Part shown: piece after piece, positions 50,913 to 63,674 of the stretch
How the letters are laid out: the number at the start of each line of letters is the position of its first letter
Numbering within the stretch: position 1 is the first letter of the stretch
Source of the DNA: Blastomussa wellsi
Taxonomy: Eukaryota; Cnidaria; Anthozoa; Scleractinia; Plerogyridae
Length of the DNA stretch: 64,000 nt
Assembly (NCBI GenBank): GCA_947652115.1
Contig: OX393567.1
Location: forward strand, 20,187,568 to 20,251,567
Direction of reading: 5' to 3'
The notes under the pieces: generated by a model
The model's input: the letters and a program-made list of their open reading frames with translations, nothing else
Database searches by the model: none
Told to the model about the DNA's origin: nothing
Made by a program: the position numbers and the translations under genes

Positions 50913-53900
50913 TGATGCAGTTGACAGTTGGAAGCTTTACCGAGGTAATTTAATTTGTGAAAAATGTTGTATATTTGTTCTTCTTAGCTTCGGTAATGCT
51001 GTAAATACGTGTCAAGCTAGCTTTCAAGCTTTCAGTAAACAACATACTTAAAGCCGACTTGACTTATAAAGTTATTGAAACTAGAATTGTTTCATCAATT
51101 GTAAATACGGCCTCCTGTTTTTACTATCATTTTAGTAGTGGCCTCCCTCCAATTAATGATTTTGTGGAAATGAGAGTGATGGTAAATTTTCACTTCGGTA
51201 AATTTAATGTGAAAGATTAATTAATCAGCATGACACGAGCGTGGGACAAAGAAAAATTCTGAGTCCCCGACAGGAATCGAACCCATGACCTCCCGAACAC
51301 CCGCCCGGTGCCCTCCATGAGTTCTCGTAGCTCAGTGGATAGAGCGCCCGCCCGGTGTTCGGTAGGTCATGGGTTCGATTCCTGTCGGGGACTCAGAATT
51401 TTTCTTTGTCCCACACTCGTGTCATGTTGATTAATTAATCGTTCACAATTAATGACTTTGTTCAAGTTTAAGCTAAGCCTATATGTTAGTTTTGCGTGGT
51501 CTTCGTGTAAGTTCGAGCCTTCCGCGGCAGGTAACAAGAAGGTTAAGGGTAAGTTCGCTCTTCCCGCCAACGTGCTTAAAATTATTTAAATACATGGATG
51601 ACTTGAAAATTCGATATTGCCCTGGTATGGTATGGTAGACGAACTGAACGCCTCGTTAAGGGGTAGGTTACGTCTGCGAGGCAGGCTATGGTTAAGCATC
51701 GTATATTTCCTTCGATAAGTTCGTAGCCGACATGGAGTGCAAAGTCTGCCATAGTTCATAATTATTAGGATGAAAGTAAAACTACTTATTTTGGAAATGT
51801 TTAACAACCACAAGGTGAGGAAAGACAACATCGATCAGGGTGATATTGGTACTTGAAAACTGAAAATTGGTTAGTCCAGCACCTCATATATATAAACTCA
51901 TTTTTCTATTCCTTCTCCTTGACAATAGACTTCATTGTTATCAGGGCTAGAGGCTGTGTTTAGGATTGTTCTGTATTGTTTCCACGTCCAATGGTATTGC
52001 CGCTTCTACGAGGTGCTACTTGATCCTGAAAATACCATGACCAATGCCCACAAAACCCACAACACCCCGTATTACCCTGTTCTGACAAACATGCCTATAT
52101 TCAACAGCCCAGCTCTAATTATACTTTCTCGTTCAGGTCGAGTTTGAGCAATATCGCAACTGGATAAGAGAATCATTCGCTTATGCAGTTGGCAGGTGAG
52201 ATAACCAAGAGTATCTTGTAGGTTTATCATGTATTAACAGCCATGATTTAATTTTAAAATATACTTTTTGATGACTATGCAAAATTGCTTAATGTATATC
52301 CTCTTGACCATACATGAGAGGGTGTGGATGGAGTTTTAGTTGTTTCAAGACACTTCGGAAGTATCATCAGGCTTTCAGTTCGGTGATAATAAAAATAGGC
52401 CATTTCCGAGTTCCCTTGACCCTCTATTTCAAAACGAGTCTAAGTGCGAAAGTTTTGTGATGGTAATTAGTTTTGCTTTCCATATGAATGAAAACTCATT
52501 TTCATTACAAAGACTTTGCACTTAGACTCGCCTTGAAATAGAGGCACAAGCGAACTCGGAAATGGCCTATTGCTTATGGCTAATATTTCAATGTTACGGA
52601 AAGCTTGAAAATGTGCATTGTTACAACACATAATTGCTTAAAATGTAAATTAAAACGAAACTTTTTTAAAAAATGTCAAAAAACGTGGCCAAACAGTTTG
52701 ATATAAACGTTTCCCGAAAGTGTGAGCATCCTGGGTCCGATATTGCTCATTCTACTGGATAGTGATTTATCTGTCGGATGACATTTTCCACGTCCTGAGT
52801 CCACGGGGGGAAGGGGCTATCCAAGAATGGGCAGTTGTCATGGGCAGATCCAGGAAGAAAAGAAACGGCTTAACTCAACTCCTTCCTAGCCTTTTTCGAG
52901 AAACGTGACATTTTACCGCTCTTTATAAAAATGTTTTCATCGCTTTAGCTCAAGCCAGGTTTGAGCAAATCCATTTTTTTCGTCCAGTGACTCGCTTTTT
53001 TGCGGGAAGACCGGATTCTATTATGGCAAAAGTGTGAAGTCAGGTTTAATTGCGGCGAAGTCCTGAGACTAAGCCACATACCTCAAATACCTGCTTTCAC
53101 AGTGTTGTTTCAAAATAAAATACACACACCCAAACACACACAGAAAAAAATATACCAACCATTCATGGTTTCCGCGCACAACACCAAGTATTATTCTGCT
53201 GATGTGAAAATGTAACCTTATTATCATATTTACTCCTTCAACAGGTGGAGTTGTGGCAAGACGGCAACTGGATAAAAGACTCATCCACTTCGATGGTTAT
53301 CCAACTGGCAGGTGAGCACACGAAGCGTATTCACTTACCTCTTTTTCTTTGGATAACTGTGATTTAAAGAGAGTAAATTTTGGTCTCTAAGGCACTTCAA
53401 AGTTGAAGGACTTAGAGCGTGTTTTCAACCCTAAGCAAAATTTGTTTTTTACTACGTTTCTCCTCTGTTATTTAACTTTACAAATAAAATCAATACACTA
53501 TAGTCGCCCTAATTGATAAAGACTGCACTAGTACGCGTTGTTCCTGTGCCATGTTTGAGGTGGCTGAACACAGTTTCTCTGGGTAGTCAGCGGTATTGCC
53601 CAACATGGCGTAGCTTTTAATCATGAAAGCAAACTTGATGACCAAGTCGGCAGCATATATATCTCAAACAAGTCTAACCAGCTCGTAAAATGTCGTTTAC
53701 AGTTTTGCGTATTGCCAAGACTTCAAAAATTGTGAGCGGATCGTTATGTAAACAAATGGAATTTTCTCGAAATCCAGTCATTAGAAATTGATGATTTTTT
53801 GCATGCTTTCAGAAAATATTGCGACTCAAACACCTAAACCACTGACTCGTCCCCAGTCGTCTCTTATACGAAAATAGAAAGACGCGATGGATGATGGGAC

Positions 53901-55441
53901 GGAGGAAAGGCATGAGACGACTGGTAAATCTTGTTTCCAAGATGGCGGCATCAGACACCCCTCTGTAACAGACCCAGTGGAATCTTTATCCTCACTGGGT
54001 TTTCGGGAAACCCAGACAAACTAAATAATTTTTAAATTTACTTACAATGTAAAATAAGCGTCTACAATCATTTGTTGATTTCACTTTTTCGTGAGAATTA
54101 AGTGAAACTTTAACTAAAAAAAATGAATGTCTGATGGTTTCCTGTTGTAAGTGTTATGATTTGGATCAAGGGGTCGAAACTACGAAATCTAAGCAGTAAT
54201 TGAGGAAAATGATGGATAGCTGGCTTTCCTTCCGCGGAGGTATAGCAAATACATGATGGATATAAGCTCAATGAATGCCGACTTCAACCGACAAGCGTCA
54301 GATTGTTCGAATAAAACACGGGAATAAATCCACGCAGCATTCACTGTTCACAGCGTGTTCTCGTCCTGCAGAGAGAAATATTTTATTGACTCACAAACGA
54401 TCAACACATCAACATTGCAATCCTATGTTAAGGCTAAAGAGATTCATACCTCACAATAAACACAAGCTAACACAAAGTGATACTATGATATTTCCTCTGT
54501 TCGCATGTTTCTAATGCTACTGTAGTTTTGTATACCATTCAAGAGCTGTCAACACTGATCAAAATAGCGACAATCCGAGCGGTTCAACTTCGCAAACGTG
54601 CACGCCGGTACTCGAAGGTACGAAGAAAATAAGCTACAGAATTGATGTTTGAGCAATGCATGATCTTTCTTTTCGTAAATTGAAGCCACATACTACCGTC
54701 CTGAAGCCTGAGTTAGACATTTCCTTGGCCTTTGTTGTGACGAACAGCTCTCAGTCCTCTTGCGTCAAATCAGACGATATTATTTCAGTTACTGGCATCT
54801 TGTTACGACTTCAGCTCACTAAAATGTCTAAAATGGTAATAAATACCCTTAGGAACTTCCCAGTCGCCTTGCTCCCTCGTCTGCCACCTTCCCATCATTC
54901 CCCGCGCCTGCTATTTTTTCGCATAAGAGACGACTGGGGACGAGTCAGCCTAAACCATAAAAATGAAAATCTGACAGACGAAGTCAGCAATACGCGCAGA
55001 ATTAAGTAGAACATAATTTTTGTAAATAAATAAAAAGCTGTCTGTCAGAAACGCATTAAGTTCCTACCATAGAGATACCACAGTCCATTAACATGTTAGC
55101 AATTTTAAGCCAAAATCTAATGAGTGGATATTCCGCAAAATGGAATAAACTAGATTTTTAAGGCCGCATTTGATCTCATCCGCTGCCATGGAAACGGGCC
55201 ACTTAAATAAAGAAACTTTAGAAATAGACTGCATATATAAGGGCTTATCAGCTGTTGGCATTTTAATGCATGTGAGATCATGATGAAGTACAGGTACTCT
55301 AATCTTCCAATACTGTGTTCAGCCAGCTTGAGGTACTAACCTTCACATTCCCCCCAGGCTGAATTTGAATACCATTTATCAAAGAAGATTATGAAGTCAA
55401 CGGGACATGTTCATGGCCAGATGATGGATTCGCTTCAGGAG
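50913..55441 (+). CDS. Candidate exon-like blocks between the two helicase genes, identity unknown
   Basis: Four short blocks have good splice borders. 50913-50944 begins ATGATG, reads MMQLTVGSFTE and runs into the donor GTAATT. 52138-52196 starts VEFEQYRNWIRESF after the acceptor GTTCAG and ends before GTGAGA. 53245-53311 starts VELWQDGNWIKDSS after CAACAG and ends before GTGAGC. 55361-55441 starts AEFEYHLSKKIMKS after CCCCAG and ends before GTGAGA. The first block ends in phase 0, and each of the other three can follow it in phase 0. The middle two resemble each other (V-E-x-x-Q-x-x-N-W-I). They cannot all be joined in frame. They may be alternative exons, decayed duplicates or chance. I recognise no family. 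Confidence 0.25.
51215..51440. mobile_element. Palindromic pair of tRNA-Thr-like SINE or MITE arms
   Basis: The left arm (GATTAATTAATCAGCATGAC to GAACACCCGCCCGGTG) is the inverse of the right arm (CGCCCGGTGTTCGG to GTCATGTTGATTAATTAATC). The right arm contains a nearly complete tRNA shape at about 51322-51393. Its features are TAGCTCAGTGGATAGAGC, B-box GGGTTCGATTCC, and GTTCTCG/CGGGGAC acceptor arms with G-T pairs. The anticodon position reads GGT. The left arm holds most of the same tRNA inverted. Confidence 0.78.
52394..52571. repeat. Inverted repeat, MITE-like
   Basis: AATAGGCCATTTCCGAGTT on the left is matched by AACTCGGAAATGGCCTATT on the right. The inner arms CGAGTCTAAGTGCGAAAG and CTTTGCACTTAGACTCG also pair. 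Noncoding. Confidence 0.8.
53842..54948. mobile_element. 1107-bp inverted-repeat transposon with 9-bp target duplication
   Basis: The left end CTGACTCGTCCCCAGTCGTC continues TCTTATACGAAAATAG, and its inverse lies at the right end (...GGGGACGAGTCAG). CCTAAACCA is repeated directly outside both ends (53833-53841 and 54949-54957). A 9-bp duplication is typical of Mutator-like elements, though 8 bp cannot be excluded. The interior has no transposase and contains a truncated piece of the 3285-3530 MITE family at about 53954. It is therefore a nonautonomous composite. Confidence 0.8.
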
Positions 55442-56926
55442 GTGAGAAAATTAATATTTAATTTGTGGTGGAGCGTCAGCGACATTTAACATGGACAGAA
55501 TTTATGTAGAGAATCATTGATTAATACAGAAATTCAGTCGTTTAGCTAAGTTATATTTGAAATAAAATGTTGAAGAAACACCTTTGGAATGAGTTTATCC
55601 TCCATATTTTATCTATCTCTTTTTAATTTTACCTAATACCTTTATGTTCTAATAAGTACATTGTACATATTTCTCAGCATAGAGGAGCCAATTTTTTAAA
55701 ATACATTGACGTGAGAGTGTTTGTGTTGGTTAATTTTAATTTTTCATAAACAAATACCAATCCGCCGGTATCCCCTAAATAAGAACCTCGTAGAATTTTA
55801 TCATTTCCATAAACTCAAGGTTGACTTCTTTAATTAGTAGAAACATACATACTTTATTGAACTTCCCCAAAGGGGCTTTTCAGGAAAAATAATTTCAGGA
55901 ACAATAATAACTATATAACACAGCATGAAAAGATAACTTTACTGCGGTGTAAAGCCAACTTAAAGCTGGCGTAATCGTCTGTTTTAAGTTGCTTTACGTC
56001 CCCTTTCAGTTTTTTAAAGTTGACCTTTATGCCAGCTTTACACTCATAATTAAAGCTTAAGTAAATGCATTTAAACATTTAAGTAACTTTAACAAGCTTT
56101 AATTCATAGCGTAAAGTTGGTTAACCAACTTTCAGAAGGTTTAAGTCAACTTTAATTTTACGTAAATCTCTATTTTCGTGCTGTGTAAAACATTATATAA
56201 ACATTTTTGCAGGACATTTGCAACTTCAGTCGCATACAGATCGCGCTCACACCGGGAAATGCATGTCAAGACTCGAGATAAAGTCAAAATTACAAGGCGG
56301 ATATATGCGTGTAGGGCGCGCGTGAAGTAAAAACTTCAAATGAACTTTTGCACCTTTGTAGTACACTAACGTCGAGGACGAAATAACTGAAAGAATATTT
56401 AAGAATTATTTGCTTCTCCATGAAACAAATAAAATGCAACGAATGAAAAAATGATCTTGCCTGGAATGAATGAGCCATCAATGATGTTTCATAAAGCTTT
56501 TTAATTAAAATCTTAAAATACATACTACTTTAAAGTAATATTTTTACTCCCGCCAGTGGCAGCGAGGCCAATGAATTTGACGGGTCCTGGAACGCATCTA
56601 GATCTCCACCAAAATATTCTCTTTACGTATCAAAAAAACCTTTTTAGGTCCTTACTTTTAAATCCCACTAGCTAAAATCTATAAAAACCCTCAAGTTAAA
56701 ATATAAAGTTAAAATATAAAGAAAAAAAAGTTAAAATATAAAGAAAATGTCAACTGAAATAACCATAAAACTACAAAAAATCCTCTCACCCTCTTTCTCT
56801 CCCTCGTTCTTAAAACCTGGAATAAGGGATTCAATGCAATATCCTTAACTTGCAATTGCTATTTATCGAACTACTTTTTCACGGAATAAAACAAAACTGA
56901 ACTGAGAACTTGGAAACAACAATCTT
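55442..56926. other. AT-rich gap between the two convergent genes
   Basis: I see no gene. At about 55945-56170 there are repeated AACTTTAA/TTAAAGTT words in both orientations (AAAGTTGGTTAACCAACTTT is one palindrome), possibly a decayed inverted repeat. Confidence 0.45.
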
Positions 56927-58179
56927 TCACGACCAAGGCCAAGACTCATCCACAAGGCCGTGATTGTCTTCATAGTGTTGCAACAAACTTTTCCACATCG
57001 GGTCCAGACCGAGAAGATACTTGTTTCCTATGAATAAAAGTTATCAGAAAATTATCACTAGAACTGAGCTTTGCCTTTTCACGAGAAATGAAGCATAAAG
57101 GAGGAAAGAGTTCTCGCGTTTTATGCTGCACTCTCGATAATAAATTTAAATAATGGTAAAGAGAAGAAAAGCCTTGACTTATTCATTCATCACGGGCAAA
57201 AAAGACGTCTTGGATTCGACAGAGATACTGTACAAAAACTAGTGTTTCCTTGTCTGCAAAAGGTCTAACCGAACATCTACCAAAAGAATCAGGAACGCTA
57301 GTCAGTTGAGAGTGTACAGAGAGCAGAACCTGGAGAAAATTAATTACTCATTCGCAAGCTATCTAAGGGTTCTGGACGCATGTTCTCTTAGAAAATTGTT
57401 ATATTTATATTTCTCAATTTGTTGGGAATGCGTATAAAACGGCTACCCGGTTTGAAATTTGTTAATCTACTCCGATAATCAAATTTGGCCAGAACGAATC
57501 TCCAGAATGAAATTCCACATTATCCTATTAGGTGAAATAAATAGCTTCACACACCCCTTTTCTGTCTAAGCTTAACAGAGTATCCCTCCTGTTATCACTC
57601 AAATGAGCCCCTCACAAAAAAACCCTTCGCCCCCCCCCCCGGTTCCTTAGCATATTATCCCGTAGCCTGAGAGGAGCCTCTCTTTGGGGGGTTACCCTCT
57701 GATCGTACTACCGCTTTTGTTAGAGGAGGCCGTTAAAGAACTTAAGTCTCACCAATGATGCATAGTCCCCTGCGAGCCCGTGTGAGCCCCACGTTCATTT
57801 GATGTTCATCTGTCAAAAAACCCAAATGCTCCCGGAGCCAGCTAAGCGAAGGCTCTGGATCGATTTCGTCACGCTTCAACGAGCGAACCAAAGATATGAT
57901 GACGTAATCCCATTCACTTCCTGAAAAATAAACGAATGCGATCAACCATGAGTATGTTAAAAAAAATATAATTTGGTTTTATCAACTGGGTTGATAATGT
58001 GAATTGGCGACCGTAAAGAGATTCAAGAGCTGACGTTTCGAGCGTTAGCCCTTCGTTGGAGCGAATCAAGGAATTGTGGGTCGCGTGTTTTTTATATACA
58101 GAAAGATGGAGCTTCGCTATTGGCTGTGGCCAATTCACATTATCAACCCAGTTGATAAAACCAAATTATATTGTTATAC

Positions 58180-58216
<37 letters not shown>

Positions 58217-61200
58217 TATCCCCTCTATGTTAAAATAAGCCGCCTTTCTGGTTCCACATCAGTATCGGCTATTGTACTATTGATCTGAAAGCTTCGCAAA
58301 GAATTTATATATTTTCTACCATTCGGCTGAAGTTAGTACGCCTTTATGAAACAGACGCGGTTACCAGGGGCTGTTAGGTAATTATAATATAAGGTACGCG
58401 TTAGGCCTGGTAACTGGGGCTAGGGTATTGACTTTGCTAGAAGGCAGCCATTCATTCGATCTAGATTTCGTCAGGGGATGACACGTTTGTTTTCGCATTC
58501 CACCTCCTCCCCTTTCCCGCCCGTTGTACCTCTTGTGCCGTTGTCCCCTATTGGGGTTGTTGCGTTTCTGTGTCCTCACCAACACGGTTTCCTTGAGTAA
58601 TTATTTTAGTAAGAAATCGAGAGAAATTAATTATTGATTAAATCGGCTCGGTCAGGATTTTAGTGATCAGTTTTTTTTTTGAATAGTCACTTGTCTTGAT
58701 TATAGTGCTTTACCTTGACTTTTAGTGATGGTTGTGACCTGGATATCCTCGTACGCTCCCTTCAGTAGCTCAGTGATTTTGCTGCGCTGTTCTCTGTAAG
58801 GTGACAGAATAACCACATCTGACATGCTAACCTTAGGCCTGTACCTGTTCACAAGGCATTTCGCGACTTGGACCTGCAACGGAATAACTCGCAGTGTGAG
58901 GAACCGACGCCGGGGTTTTGGTTCTTGGCGAGTATTAAAGGAGTTTGCTAACTCTAGTAACATTTTACAAGACTCTATTTCGCAATGCAAAGCTTCCGTT
59001 CACCCTATACCGCTTTAAATACCAAGACTACCAGGAACAGTACCCGTACTAGTATGCATAAGAGGGTCTGCTCATTAATCTGCTAATTAATCGCGGTTTA
59101 ACGCGGTTTAACGCTCCGACGAAGGGCTAACGCTCGAAACGTCAGCTCTCGAATCTCTTTACGGTGGCCAGTTCTCATCATCAACCCAGTTGATAAAACC
59201 AAATTATCTTGTTACACTTCCCACCGACGCAGCCCCACAGTTTCTTTAGAAACTTATCCCCTCTATTCATTTGTTGCTATCATTGCTTACGGGGATCAGC
59301 ATAAGGCAAATTTCAATGGATCGCCATTTAGGTAGCCTTTATAGCAATGATACGTTTGACCAATTAAAACTTTCCTGTCGATAGAAACTTAAATTAAGCC
59401 AAAATTGGACGACTGCAATTTCAGGCAATAAGATGGTGATACAAGCTTTGGCAAAATTATTGAGACACTTGTAAGAAATGGGCTACCTTAAAAGTTCTTC
59501 CCACCTTATTCAACCATAACAGATTATTCTTCGCTACCCTTCCCACCTACCCATTTCAATGTTCTATAAAAATGTCATTGTATGGGCTAGATGGAAAAGT
59601 TTCAACTCGTCAGTCGGAAAAACTGCATTTCTGACGCGGGCTTCGGCCAGTTGATGCAAATACTACTAACATCGAGCTTGAGGCACGTGCAAACTTTTGC
59701 ACTCAGCTAACCTTTCAAGTTCTCGATCCCAAGCTCATCCTTGTTTGCAGCAGGCTAGGAAGGGAGGCAGAATGGACGAGAGATTACATGAATTTTATAC
59801 GTACCACCTTCCTGACTTCTTTCATGTTTCTCTTCGATTCCTCGTTGCTCTCTGAGGTAGCAATGGCAGTAGACTCTTCCTGTCCTTCCACGTGACAAAA
59901 GACAATAGGAAGATTCTTTTGTCGGCGTATCAGCGCCGGCCAAAACTTCACTGGGCTAGGATCACGTGACTTAACTGCGTCATCTGTGATGAGCCTTCCA
60001 CAATAGAACTGTTTCGATGGAAATTGACATATTCCATCGTGCTTGAAAGAAACAAATATAAGAAATTTGTTAATGAATCAAATTTTTTGGAATTATGTAG
60101 AAGTTAAATGAACGTTTCCATTTTAACAGTGGCAACTTTGCTACTTCGATAACAAAGTGTAAAAGCCGCTCTATACACAGTATTTTTGGATGTTCGATTT
60201 CCTTGTGGAACTTTCCAATGCTTTCGAGAATAATTTTGGCTGCAAGGGTTCCATCATAAAAAGTTGAAACTTTAATGATGATGACGATGATGATGGTGTT
60301 GGTGGTGATGATGATGAATTGAAGTGGTGTTACTAATGAAGCTCTGGAAAATAAAAAAGGATTATGCATGCGCTGCAGAATTACTTATGCGCCACAAGTC
60401 TAGTTTGCACAGTGACTTGCTAATGTATGTTACACTTCTTACCATTCTGTATTGAAGCTCCAGCATTTTAGCTCGTTTAGAATGCCTTTCGAACATGGAC
60501 ACATTCAAACCAAGTGCTTTAGCCACATGGTCCTGAATGACGGGCTGTAACTGCTTGTGATCACCAATCAGAACCACTTGCCGAGCTCCTGAACATGTGA
60601 TTGGCACGAGTGACTCAGGCTCCATGCACATGCCGCATTCATCCACAATGCACTGCTGGATGTTGTCACAGGAGGTTTTTATTCTGGGACTTCCCGAGGC
60701 TGCGCATGTGCAAAGGATGATCTGAACTCCAGATTCTTGAAGAGCCCACTTTTCGGCCTGTGCGATGAGCTGATTAAAATGAAAACGAGGAAACGTATTT
60801 AGACATAAAAATAATAGAATAAACATGATTTGGTCGTATGACGGAGCTAAATTAATGCCAAATAAAGTGTTGGTGACGTTTGCAAGTGCACGTTGACCCG
60901 TTAAGTAAACATCAAAAACCTATATTATAGCTTACTGCATGCACCTCTTCGAGTTATTCTATCCCAGTTTTCTCATCATTTCAGATATCACAGTTTCACT
61001 CACTTTACGATATTCAGCGACTTCCTTTTGACTCAACACTTCACCCTTTGCTTTGTTTTGGGCGAACCCCTCTTCAAATTGCCGCAGTTCTTGTCCATAC
61101 GGGCATTCAGGCCCGCGAATCACGTGATGAAGAGACACATGTCTTATTTTGTCACTGGAAATCTTTAATTCGTCTTCACTTCTTGTGGTTCGAGGTGGCT

Positions 61201-63424
61201 TCAGCTTATTTGGAATTGGAAATTCTTTTTGCTCAATTTGATCACTGTAGACTCGTAGAACCTTCAGATTAGGAATCTTTAAAAGATACTCTGAGGACAA
61301 AAGAGTAAGACTTGATTACTATTGTTTTAGCTAACTAAGAACTCCTGGGTGTTGACATTATTGTCCTGTAAGTTGTGATTATTTTCTTGATGTAGCTGGT
61401 TACCATAGCAATGTTATAGCCAGTGAAATACAACCTTATTTTAGCCTTAAGTTCTTATAACTTAAAAACGAGCTCGGTGACTCCCATTTTTTTATTATTA
61501 AGTATTGATTAGCTTGTTAAGATACAAATTTTTGCAAATTCTAAAAAACATTGCCAGCAGCGGCTTCAGAGCCACCTTAATTTAAGGTGGCTCTGAAACC
61601 GCTCCTAGGAATTTTTTCACCTTTGCAAAAAATTGTATGTTCACAAGCTAATCAATATTTAATAACAAAAATGGGGGCCACCGAGATTGTTGAGTTATAA
61701 GCACTTAAAACTAAAATTAAGGGTGTTTATTAAAATTAACTGTTTATTATGTTGTTATGGTAACCAGTAATGTCATAAAAATAACCACAATATGTTCAAC
61801 AATGATTGGGCATTTGTTTGATACCAATATTGTCGCATCAACTGATAAAGAGCGGTAGTACTGACCCAATAAAGTTTAAGAGGTGGAATGTTATGCAAAC
61901 TAGTGTGAGCCACCAGTCAGTATGGGGCGAACACAATACTAAGGCACACTATCACGAACATTTCTTGGATTTTTTTAGTGAAATGGCCACAAAATTATGA
62001 CTACGATATTTCACCCATACGGTAAATGCTCATAGAACATAAAGAAATGGATGCTAAGCAAATTGTTTAAGGAGGAGGGTGACCGTAACTGGTTTTTGTC
62101 AATTTTTCCAAATCACAAGGACAGAACTTAAAAATGCCAGCCTGAGATCTCAGGTTCCTGATAATATCCTAATGATATCACCACATATTTAGCTTCAGTG
62201 TACTGGCATAGTAATTTTATCAAAACCTGACCACTGTTTGTAGGTTTCCATTGCGTATAAACTGTTTTTGGGGCTGCTGAATTTTTGAAGTTTTTCTCGT
62301 GATAGTGTCCCTTTAACATTGCATAAAAACGAGGGAGACACAACCTACCTGTGACAACATCTACAGATTTGTTGGAAGGCCCACAATATATAACCTGAGG
62401 CGGGGCTTTGTAAGCTCCAGCGCATTCTGTTTCACCACTGTCTTTTTCCAAAACCTTGTATGATTTCAACTTCTTGTTGCGTTCAGCGAACCAGTATGCA
62501 ATGTGTACTCCGGTTACAGTTTTACCAGTGCCTGAGTAAACATGATAATTTGAGTAAGATATCACTGGGATGCATCCCTGTGGCCCGCCGTGTGATTAAG
62601 GCCTATTGCCAGAACATCACAACTTGTATGCAGGTCGGCAATGTTGCACAATACTTTGCAGTTTATGGCAACGTCAACTAAACTAAGAGGTATTGTTACG
62701 CGTGTGCATACTGGAAAATTTAAAAACACCTGGTGTTCTGCACTGAACATAGGCGTACGAATCGGGGGAGGGTGGCTGCGACTTTGTTCCGGGAAAACGC
62801 GCAGGATTCGGGCAACAGCAGTTGCAATTTTTGGGCGGTTTTACACCGGTTTAATGTTAACACATTCAGAAATTAAGTAATTTTTTCGGGCAGGGAGGTT
62901 ACAGGTTCCCCCGGCCCCCTATGTCCGAAGGTGTCCGTACGCCTATGGCATTTAATCTATTCCACGGGCTACGCCATTATCTGGAACGTGACTGATCATG
63001 ATAACGTGGTGCTCAACGACGTACCTGGTGGACCCTGGATCAGTGTAAATGGCTGAGAGAGCGCTTCCCTGACTGAGATCTCCTGATATTGATTCAGCTT
63101 TTGAAACCCATGTTGAACCAGGAACAGGTTGGAAGGGAGGTCGTCGCCATAATTATCTAAAGAATGGTAAATGATGATGATGACGATGATGATGTTGATG
63201 AAGACATCGTTGCATTATATTATCTGATTGGCTCTCCCACTGTTTTCTATTCGCCGATAGAAAACGATCGCGCGCGTGTTGCTCTTTGAATGAAAGATTT
63301 TTCTTGAAAATTGTAGCTTTTGGAATGTAACCCTTTAGAGTTTCTACCAAAACAATTAGACTACTTGCCCTCGTTTTCTATGAGCGATAGTCAACTCGGC
63401 TGCACCTCATTGACTATTCGCTCA

Positions 63425-63458
<34 letters not shown>

Positions 63459-63674
63459 GGACATTATTAAAGTTCTGCTGCCTTCCTCTGGATATTTGAC
63501 ATGTTCACAAGTGGTGTTCGTTAATTACATTGTTATCGGCTATTATTAGAGTCAGTTTTCCAAGGAGGTGGAAAAAAAAAACAGATACCTTTAGACGGTT
63601 CTTCTCCCTTACAAATGGCATGAACAAGTTCTGATGAATCTTTCAGGTTGATACATAATGCTGCATACATTCGC
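56927..63674 (-). CDS. HELZ2-like: Second HELZ2-like gene, C-terminal helicase exons (5' part beyond window)
   Basis: Minus-strand exons in transcript order: 63674-63589, 63156-63025, 62531-62349, 61290-61004, 60769-60443, 60041-59805, 58873-58714, 57920-57753, 57027-56927, about 560 codons ending in TGA. They encode an Upf1-like SF1 helicase. Motifs: Walker A IQGPPG/TGKT split by an intron, CGPSNKSVDVVTEYL, motif II QCIVDECGMCMEPE, motif III VVLIGDHKQLQP, LELQYRMHDGICQFPSKQF, VVILSPYREQ, ITKSQGSEWDYVIISL and motif VI DEHQMNVGLTRARRGLCIIG. Order, phase and approximate size of all nine exons mirror gene 1 exons 24-32. The third exon is longer (183 against 132 nt), with a polar insertion before the GPSNKS motif. 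The upstream RNB and first helicase domains would lie to the right of the window. All motifs are intact, so it looks functional. Confidence 0.9.
57995..58240. repeat. Dispersed repeat with internal hairpin, copy 1
   Basis: CAACTGGGTTGATAATGTG at about 57985 is inverse to CACATTATCAACCCAGTTG at about 58136. The right part (CCCACCGACGCAGCACCACAG to TTATCCCCTCTAT) recurs at about 59215-59265. The left part is the inverse of CGAAGGGCTAACGCTCGAAA found at about 59119. It lies in an intron of gene 2 and is probably the end of a transposable element of unknown class. Confidence 0.65.
59110..59265. repeat. Dispersed repeat, copy 2
   Basis: Contains CGAAGGGCTAACGCTCGAAA, CATCAACCCAGTTGATAAAA and CCCACCGACGCAGCCCCACAG, matching 57995-58240 in a simpler, uninverted arrangement. 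It lies in an intron of gene 2. Confidence 0.65.
61576..61735. repeat. Dispersed repeat, copy in gene 2 intron
   Basis: A small palindrome (GCCACCTTAATTTAAGGTGGC) at about 61574 leads into GCTCTGAAACCGCTCC, shared with about 12840-13000 in gene 1. Confidence 0.6.
63351..63454. repeat. Foldback element in gene 2 intron
   Basis: AACAATTAGACTACTTGCCC and TCGTTTTCTATGAGCGATAGTC at the left are inverse to GACTATTCGCTCATAGAAAA and GTAGTCTAATTGTT at the right. A related partial copy is at about 42344-42390 (AATTAGACTACCAGCTCATA). Confidence 0.75.
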
